In this document: in pieces, positions 57,401 to 64,000 of the stretch | How positions within the stretch are numbered: position 1 is the stretch's first letter | Layout of the letters: every line of letters starts with the position of its first letter | Source of the DNA: Lepiota brunneoincarnata | Lineage: Eukaryota; Basidiomycota; Agaricomycetes; Agaricales; Agaricaceae | Direction: 5' to 3' | Assembly (NCBI GenBank): GCA_023014365.1 | Contig: JAEBUN010000007.1 | Coordinates: forward strand, 620,001 to 684,000 | Length of the DNA: 64,000 nucleotides | The notes under the pieces: generated by a model | The model's database searches: none | What the model saw: only the letters and a program-made list of their open reading frames with translations | What the model was told of the DNA's origin: nothing | Translations under genes and position numbers: made by a program

Positions 57401-58563
57401 TGGATTGCATCACACACAGGGAGCTTGTGCTGTTTAATTCAGGCTATAAGGTCCCAGGGGCACTTGTTTGCAGAAGCAATTTCCTCAATCTTCTCATCAA
57501 AGATCTTGCATTTGACAGCCTTGACAACCCATTGGAAATCAAACCATGTGGCCCCAGAAGGAGATGCCCAATATACCTGGATGGCCCTGGTACACTTGTC
57601 ATTCCACCATGGATTAGAGTGTCTCACAATGAACACCTCCTCAGAGAAGGTGTCCCAGGCCTGTAATATGATGAGAGCCACAACTGAGGCTGCAGACTCC
57701 ACCTCAGCAGGGGTGTCTATAGGCAGCTGGAGACCAGCCAACCCTTCACATATCTGGGCTATGAACTTGGACTCCTTGTCATTATCAGGCTTCAGAACTT
57801 GACAGATCACCCTGGTCATGAAATGAGTGACCAGAAGAACCAGAGTAAGAGGAGCATGGTACAAAGGACTGTGCTTCTCAAGATCAATCAGGGGCCTGAG
57901 ATCAAGATCTCAAGCCATCAGGAGGAAGACAAGATTGATCACTGATGGTGAAAGATTCAAATAGTGTGGGAAGTGAGTTGGGCCTGGAACCACTGGGGTA
58001 GCTAAATCAAGACCCAGATCCATCCCAACCTCCAACAGAGATTGGGCAATGTCCAGATGCAAGACCTGATTAAGATCCCAGCACTCTGAGTGACAATTGA
58101 AATTGCCTGCTATGTAGGTCATGGCAGGCAAAGTATCCACCACCTCCTGAAAAGCTAGAATAGTGGTGTGCCAGTTGTCAGAATAGACATTCATAAGGTT
58201 ATAAGTGTGTCCCCCCTGCCATATTGACATAATCATAATGTCATGATGGTTGACCAAATCCCTGTGAAGGGACAACTACAACAACTTCAGCCTTGAGTAG
58301 ACATACATCAGCACCTGTGGGGACAAATCACCTGGCTGAGGATTCCAGATGCACATCCACTCTGGATGGAGTGGAGCACCAACAACACCTTCTCTATCCC
58401 AAGAGACAGAGGAGGGAGCCTTACAAAGGTTGTGCCAGGGGGGTTCTTGCACAAACAAGATATCAAAGTCACTTTTATATAACTTGAGGAAAGTGTCCAA
58501 CAAAATGTAATTATGATTTACATTCTGAGAACATATACATAACTTGTTACAAAACCTGGGCAT
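54422..58563 (-). pseudogene. LINE-B copy 2 ORF2: EN-RT-RNase H
   Basis: ATG at 58561-58563. The endonuclease has ICSQNVNHNYILL, FVQEPPWHN, and IAGNFNCH where GDFN is expected. The linker has IVRHSNPWWNDKC; RT has SVVIPKLGKPS, KAFRPIVLLNTLAKLMEK, FNIAQFF (motif A Asp to Asn), GQGSTLSP and YVDDG. Then thumb, RNase H (54700-55100, SIWLGVGMVLDHTK) and CPCGLQLETHTH at the break with the KDZ element. In-frame stops are at 58276, 57910, 57439 (Trp in LINE-A), ~57345 (Trp in LINE-A) and 56827; a frameshift lies near 56300. A solo LTR interrupts 55125-55533. LINE-B is related to LINE-A throughout. Confidence 0.85.
55125..55533 (-). repeat. probable solo LTR, family 4 (409 bp)
   Basis: On the minus strand TGTAAGGGG...CCCTAATA, flanked by a 5-bp duplication CCTAC (plus strand 55120-55124 and 55534-55538), interrupting LINE-B between thumb and RNase H (compare the uninterrupted 30330-30370). 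The inner end reads TA where CA is expected, one transition away. No coding capacity. Confidence 0.7.
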
Positions 58564-58690
58564 TACTCCTGGTTTGAGTCAGTGCAACCTCAGGGGGCAG
58601 AAGGAAAACTGCATACCTCCTGATAATGTTTCTTGGCCAAGCCCTCTTCAAAGTGCTTGCACCAAAATAGGCATTTCTTGTCATGGGTGG
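58564..58690. other. LINE-B 5' side, no gene
   Basis: Short stretch upstream of the LINE-B ORF2 start, before LINE-A sequence begins. ORF1 of LINE-B is not present, so this copy is 5'-truncated close to the ORF2 start. Confidence 0.4.
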
Positions 58691-59196
58691 CATGGTCCCC
58701 CCCCTTATCAGGGGTTAAGGGTCAATTCCCATGTAAATCCCTACATGCTACCCAAGGGTAGCAGAGGAATAACCAAGGCCCAGACCTGGACCCAACCCAA
58801 TGCCAGGCAGAGCTACTAGCTGATACCCCCTGGGGGGGCCTGGCCCTCTCAGTGAATGCAAATGTGGTTGGGGATGCTTCAAGGAAAGCAATGAGGGCCT
58901 TGACCATAGCTAGGACCCCTGCCATGGAATGCCTAGGGCAATTCCTGAAAATATGCTCACAGGTCTCCACCCAAAACCTGCAGTGACAAGAATAGTCTTC
59001 TTGTGGGAAAAAATGCTGCCAGTAGCCTCCTATCAGTGCATGATTAAGAATAGCATATGTCATCCATGCCATAATGGACACAGAGTGAGCATGCAGGATC
59101 CAGGCACCACCATGGAGATACATGGGCTGCAGGGGATGGTTGTTGTCTCTGGCAAGCTGGAGGAAATCATGCCCATGATGGTCAGGGTCCTGAAAC
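58691..59196 (-). pseudogene. LINE-A copy 6, 3' UTR and ORF2 C-terminus
   Basis: Minus-strand fragment from within the 3' UTR (CCCCCCCCTTATCAGGGG at 58700-58717) through the ORF2 stop (58816-58818) into the C-terminal motif (CHCRFWVETCEHIFRNC) and the segment before it. Cut at 59196 by the Copia LTR. CpG-poor: positions that are CG in copies 1-4 are mostly TG or CA. Confidence 0.75.
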
Positions 59197-59730
59197 TGTT
59201 AGGAGTGCCCTGTGACATGCCAGGATTGTTGGAATTGGTGATTCCAGCAAACTGACAGAATGCTGACCACCAGAGTAGCTGACTGCCTCATGGTAGCCTC
59301 ACTGTAGTTACACTTACATATATACCTGTTGTTCTCAAGTAGTTACACTGTCTGTTTACCTCCCTTACCCCCACCATTGTCTCCCCTTGAATATATGCCA
59401 TCGTTGCTATACACCTTCTTGGGATGATTTCAACAAGGATGTGCTATGTGCACTTCTGTGGTAAGCAGTGTGCACTTGTCTCATTGTGCTCTGAACAGTC
59501 CCACTTATTTGTTGTTGTGTTTGTGGACTTGTAGATAGGCCTGGACACTTTTGGTAGCTAGTCATGTGATCTAGACATGGACTTGTGCCTGTGGACACTT
59601 TTGGGACTTCCAGTCTCTCACAGCTGTCTACAGCTTGTTCCTCTCATTTCTAGTTGTTCCCTTTGTGTAATACACTTGTTCATTTGCTGTTAGGATTCCT
59701 TATCAGTCCCCCAATGCTCCTGCTTCAACA
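59197..59730 (+). repeat. Copia 5' LTR (534 bp)
   Basis: TGTTAGG...TTCAACA, followed directly by the primer-binding site. Contains TACATATATACC (59309-59320), a possible TATA element. Its ends resemble the solo LTR at 11394-11766. Confidence 0.75.
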
Positions 59731-61379
59731 GGTTATGGGCCCCAAGCTATAACAGCTTCAAAACATGTTTTTACCCTTTCACTCATTTCTGCCTCTCCCA
59801 ATGGCTTCCAGCACTCCCCATTTTGACCAATTGAACACTTCCAACTACCCTACATGGTCTGGAGAGATGGAGGCATGGTTTCAGGCTTCTGGGCTATGGA
59901 GAGTGGTATCTGGTTCTATGCTAAGTCCCTCACTCTCATCTCCCCCCACAAGGAAGAACATCAGGCTAAGGATGCCTGGGGGGCTAAAGCAGATGAGGCA
60001 GATGGCTGGCTGCTTCTAATGGTGGAACCTGACCAGAGGATCTATTTCAATTCAATTCAGGATGATCCTATGAAGATGTGGAAGGCTCTGGAGCAAATAC
60101 ACCTCCAGAAGCATGCTGGGACACGTTTTAATGCATATGACAACTTATTCAACATCAGGAAGCAAGAGGATGAGTCCCTGCAGGCTCTGATGAATAGGGT
60201 AGATGAAAATACTCAAAAAATCACGAATCTCTGCCCCCCTGGCTTCACACTGGCCTAGCTGGATGAAGAACTGGCCTCCATGGCTCTCATCAAAGCCCTC
60301 CCTGCTGAAGAGTTCTCATCATTCACCTCTTCCCTCCTGCTCATAGACAAGCTTGACAAGGCTTCTGTGCACCAGGCTTTCATCACAGAGGATATTCAAC
60401 ATTGTAGATGTGCTGGGGACACTGCAGGCTCCTCCCAGGCACTGGCAATATGCCCTGCACCTACTCCTTCATCTGGAAAATGCGAATTTTGCAACAAGTC
60501 TGGCCACACACTGCTTAAGTGCTACTCCTTTTTGGATGCCCAGAAGGACACATGCAAAACCATGTCAAAATTGCACTCTAGATGGCCCAGGAACCATGCC
60601 AACAAGGCCCAGGATGTGTCACAGGACTCCATGCCCTCTCCTGCACTGGAAAATGTGCTCAGCACTGCAGAATTTGCTGGAAATGCAAGTATAACCTCTC
60701 CCACACCTTCCTAGCTCTCCTCTGATGTTGATTGGCTTGCAGCCTCCGGGACTACTTCTCATATGATCCCACATCATCACTGGATGCATTCCTATGCTCC
60801 CCTTCACATTCCTGTCCAGTTAGCTGATGATTCAGTCATTTACTCAGCTGGGGTGGGCTCTGTGGTGTTTCAGCCAGTTGTAGGGGGGAAAGTGACAAGT
60901 GCAGTGCAGTTCTCACAAGTTCTCCATGTTCCTCAGCTTCAGAGCAATCTCCTGTCTTGCCTCTACCTTACTAGGCATAAAGGCCTTAATACACACATCT
61001 TTGCCTTGTCTATAGACTTCCAGAGGGATAGGAAGACTCTGTGCTGTGCTAGGATCCATTCTAACAACACTGCTGTGCTTGAGGGAGTCACCATTGCTTC
61101 CCAACTCACTTCTGCAGCCTTTATCTCTCTCCCTCTTGACTTGTCACTCTGGCACAGAAGGCTCATCCACAAGAACTATGCTGATGTGAAGAAGATGATC
61201 TCCCAGCAATTGGTGACTGGTCTCACTCTCACCTCTCAGATGCCTCCTGATCCTGTTTGCAAACCTTGCTTGGCTAGCAAGATGCATGCTCCCTCATTTC
61301 CTTCCTTAACCAATCATACATGCATGCCACTTGATCTCATGCACTCAGATCTTCATAGACCACTCCCTGTACCTACCAA
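59197..61379 (+). mobile_element. Ty1/Copia-type LTR retrotransposon, 5' part
   Basis: 5' LTR 59197-59730, then a likely primer-binding site GGTTATGGGCCCC (59731-59743; a TTATGGGCCC core is, from memory, common in fungal Copia elements), Gag, protease and the start of integrase. At about 61379 it stops against a 5'-truncated LINE-A tail, so RT, RNase H and the 3' LTR are missing from the window. The left target duplication would be GAAAC (59192-59196); no partner is visible. Confidence 0.85.
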
Positions 61380-61381
61380 TT
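59801..61381 (+). pseudogene. Copia Gag-Pol (Gag, protease, integrase N-terminus)
   Basis: ATG 59801 (ASSTPHFDQLNTSNYPTW, a Copia Gag start). A frameshift near 59930 leads into one long frame with TAG stops at 60256-60258 and 60712-60714. It has a Gag UBN2-like middle (MWKALEQIHLQKHAGTRF), zinc knuckle CEFCNKSGHTLLKC at ~60480-60522, and protease motif DWLAASGTTSHMI at ~60728-60768, where the catalytic Asp expected before Ser-Gly is Ala. Next is the pre-integrase domain with LWHRRLIHKN and VCKPCLASKMH (integrase HHCC zinc finger, ~61150-61285). The frame ends at the LINE-A junction. Confidence 0.85.
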
Positions 61382-62008
61382 GACTCCTAACCCCCAATGG
61401 GGGGGGACCTTGGCTCAGGTCTGGTATTCATTCCATTTGCTGGGCAGCAGCTGTCCTCCTGTTTCTGTTCAATCATGTTGAAGTGCTGAGCCATCCAGCT
61501 CAATGTCCCTTCATTCTTTTCCTGGCTATTTCATATTGTCCATGGTCACCATAGGTATTTCATTATGGACTCTTTTATATTCCTGCTAGCAATGATGATC
61601 AAGCTACATTACTTAGTAAATAGTTGTACACATTCTTGTTGTATTTAGGCAGTGGTCCAAGCACCTGTGGATCCCAGTTTTTCTATACTGGGTCCCAGGT
61701 GCATACATACCCTTGACATATCTTTATGAGTGCTTACAGTTTTTCTATACTGGATCCCAGTGGTCCCAAATTTATATATATTGTGTCTTGAGCTATACAT
61801 CTGCATGAATACCCAATCATCAAATCAGGGTGGCTTTTTCCTGGGCATGGGATGATGCATGCCTGCATCTATGGTTACACATTGTATGTACATATACCCT
61901 GTAGTGTATGGCTCAGTCATTTGTACTGTAGTACATTGCTGCACTCAGCCTCCCTATGTGGCCCAAGTAATAAATTGGAGATTTAAAATAAATAAAAAAA
62001 TAAAAAAA
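61378..62008 (+). repeat. LINE-A copy 7, 5'-truncated 3' tail
   Basis: LINE-A 3' UTR from TTGACTCCTAACCCCC to an A-rich tail (61984-62008, with T interruptions), joined to truncated Copia sequence. A solo LTR (61476-61822) interrupts it. The 3'-terminal ~95 bases match the other LINE-A tails. Confidence 0.8.
61476..61822. repeat. solo LTR, family 5 (347 bp)
   Basis: TGTTGAAG...AATCATCA, flanked by a perfect 5-bp duplication AATCA (61471-61475 and 61823-61827). Contains two copies of CAGTTTTTCTATACTGG (61676 and 61737) and TATATATATTG near 61773. Confidence 0.88.
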
Positions 62009-62606
62009 GTAGGTATCTGGTTGGGTGGCAAAGGGTGGAGCACTGGGGCTTTGGGTTTACCCACAGCTTTCCCATAGGGGTTGTTGATTGGGGAGGTCCA
62101 CTGCCTGGACCCCAGAGTTCTAGGTGAGTCTGCATCTGAGCATGCCCTGGGGTTAGATCTCCTGTGGGTGTTCCACCCAAAGTGGGCAGTGCAGGCTTAG
62201 AGTACTGAAACAACTCCACACCACTGGTCCATAGACCTCTGGGAGTGCAATGTGGTTGGCTGTGGGTGAGACAGAGACCTGGGACAGGTAGGGATCTGCA
62301 CTGGTTGGCAACAGTGAACCACCTGCCCAGGAATGGGAAGCCCAGTAGCCAGGGCTCTATATGAATTTCCTAGTGGAGCATGAGCCATAGCAGGCTGGGA
62401 CAGTCTCCCACAACCCAGCTCAAGGGTACTAAATCCTCTATTGGTTCTTCTGGTTGATTAAGCCAGGTTAGAGTCTAAGTTGATTCTGGGGTCCAGTATA
62501 TCTGGTGCTTGCCTCACAAGAGTGCATAACAATAGGGTCCTCTCTCATGGGAGGGCCTTATACCTTGTAACTTGTTGATTATAAAAGAAACACAAAAAAC
62601 AAAGAC
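62009..62606 (+). repeat. SINE-like element copy 3 (5'-truncated)
   Basis: Matches the body of copy 2 from about 6655 to 7210 (for example GGCAAAGGGTGG, CATGCCCTGG, ACTAAATCCTCT). Its 3' end is different: in place of the LINE-A terminus it ends TTGTTGATTATAAAAGAAAC, which resembles the LINE-B terminus (TTGATGATTATAAAA on the complement of 30630-30650). CpGs of copy 2 are mostly TpG/CpA here, so it is older. Confidence 0.7.
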
Positions 62607-62860
62607 TTGGCATGCTCAAGTGTGAGGCTAAATAAGTCAAAGAGTTCATACATGCAGCAGTAAGCCACTTGTAGAGCAGACACATTGCCAGCCCATTCCT
62701 TGGACTAGACTATGAGGGTCCCATCATCAACATATGAGAGCATGTTGACACTAAGGCTGGGGGTCCACTGGTAATACAGATAGACAAAGGGTGCCAGGTA
62801 GAGGGTAGAGTGGATAGGGGATAAGGCTGGGCCCTGCTCAATGCCTACATCCACCTGCAA
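62607..62860 (-). pseudogene. LINE-B RT palm fragment
   Basis: Minus-strand fragment encoding the RT centre of LINE-B: a VDVGIEQGPALSP box, LYLAPFVYLYYQ, then LSYVDDGTLIV with both Asp retained, and LTLEHAKSL. One stop follows VDDGTLIV. It lies between two SINE-like copies in opposite orientation. Confidence 0.75.
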
Positions 62861-63240
62861 GGGAGGACCCTATTGCTTTGTACTCTTGCAAGGCAAGCAC
62901 TGGATGCACCAGACCCTGGAATCAACTTAGACTCTAATCTGGCTTAGTCAACCAGAAGAACCAACAGAGGATTTAGTACCTTCAAGCCAGATCATGGGAG
63001 ACTGTCCTGGCCTGCTACAGCTCATGCTCGACCAGAGAGTTCATATAGAGCCCTGGCTACTGGGCTTCCCATTCCCAGGTAGGTGGTTTGCTATTGCCAA
63101 CTGGCATAGATCCCCACCTGTCCCAAGTCTCTGCCTTGTCCACAGCCAACCATGTTGCGCTCCCAGAGGTCCATGGACCAGTGACATGGAGTTGTTTCAG
63201 TACCTTAAGCCTGCACCACCCACTTTGGATGGTGTTGCAC
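62861..63240 (-). repeat. SINE-like element copy 4, inverted
   Basis: Reverse complement of part of the body (corresponds to 62190-62560 of copy 3 and about 6830-7205 of copy 2), from GGGAGGACCCTATTGC to ~63240. No tail and no tRNA-like head. With copy 3 it makes an inverted pair with arms of roughly 370 bases around the LINE-B fragment. Confidence 0.7.
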
Positions 63241-64000
63241 TACAAAATCATTTCATTCGTGAAATCACTAGTTAATAAAGTAACTATGTAACTCTCCATT
63301 ACCAAATAATATCAGTATATGGCCATTGTCAGACACTGGGTATGAGAGATTAGAATACTATCTAAAATATGTGCAGGCAGACTCTCAGAAACCAAGCCAA
63401 GAATACCCAGACCAGTAAAAATGATGTTAACTAACTTATTAGTGATAAAGCTATGGAAGAACAACTCTGGTATGAATATATCCAGGCATTGTATCCAATA
63501 CTTTATTAACTAAGATATTAGTTAAGTTACTAATGACTGTAGAAAAAGACCTCTTTCTCTGTTCCTGTGCTAGAAAACAAACAAGTTATAATGCTTATGT
63601 CATTCAGATAAAGACCTAGTCATAGTAACAGGTTCCAGAATGAATCTGGATATAGAAATTATGATTAGCTAATGCCCTAGTGAGAATGTTCCCTTGGAAC
63701 TGCTCTGATGGTATTGAAATATAATGGATAGGATGGAGGTATCCAAGAGGGTACTCAGGGCCAAATGATCCTAGACAAAAGAAAAAAGATTGGAAATGAT
63801 GTACTAGAAAATGAAGATTTATAAGAATGGAACAAGTTAATTAATTCTCATGTTAGTTTACTCCCTAAAAACTTCAGAAACAAACCTTTCAAGCATAGAG
63901 GATGAGAACACAGGTATGGTAAATCCAAGAACAAGATAAAAACACATAGATAATAGTTAGTAAAGAAACTCACTAACCCAACCAGCTGTCGTTATAATTA
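63241..64000. other. AT-rich DNA without recognisable genes
   Basis: No open frame with a known motif. TTAACTAA-like words recur (63283, 63430, 63508-63535). It could be an LTR or leader of an element that continues to the right, but nothing in the window confirms this. Confidence 0.35.

Overview
The window reads as a transposable-element graveyard from a filamentous fungus, most likely a basidiomycete (Agaricomycete). The pointers are a KDZ-type (Kyakuja-Dileera-Zisupton) transposase with its cysteine-rich N-terminal cluster, Tad-like LINEs with EN, RT and RNase H, pogo/Fot-like and Tc1-like transposases with short GT-AG introns, and Ty3/Gypsy and Ty1/Copia elements. No ordinary host gene, rRNA or intact tRNA was recognised. 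Nearly all coding sequence is broken; the clear exception is one full-length Tc1-like transposase (48869-49894).

Layout. 1-3616: 5' half of a minus-strand Gypsy element whose LTR carries a solo LTR of another family. 3617-24246: a GC- and CpG-rich pile of copies of one Tad-like LINE (here LINE-A), with a tRNA-headed SINE-like element that ends in the LINE-A tail, a chimeric LINE-A-tailed family (here C elements), a Tc1-like element (17777-19382) and two more solo LTRs. 24247-30935: an older, CpG-poor nest in which LINE-B (+) is split by LINE-A (-), which is split by a C element (+) and a solo LTR. 30936-54421: a ~23.5-kb DNA transposon with long terminal inverted repeats around a KDZ transposase and several unknown passenger genes. 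It has been invaded by two pogo-like elements, two Tc1-like elements and a small non-autonomous element with a 9-bp target duplication. 54422-58563: a LINE-B ORF2 pseudogene (-) with a solo LTR. 58564-64000: LINE-A fragments, the 5' part of a Copia element, a sixth solo LTR, an inverted pair of SINE-like copies and about 760 bases of AT-rich DNA without genes.

How the parts relate. LINE-A probably supplies the retrotransposition machinery for the SINE-like and C families, because all share its last ~95 bases or more plus poly(A). The KDZ transposase would mobilise the large inverted-repeat element and its passengers. Order of insertion can be read from interrupted copies and target-site duplications. 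Many nonsense codons are of the kinds CGA to TGA, CAG/CAA to TAG/TAA or TGG to TAG/TGA, which points to cytosine deamination (methylated CpG or a RIP-like process). Elements inserted last keep their CpGs, so CpG content gives a rough relative clock.
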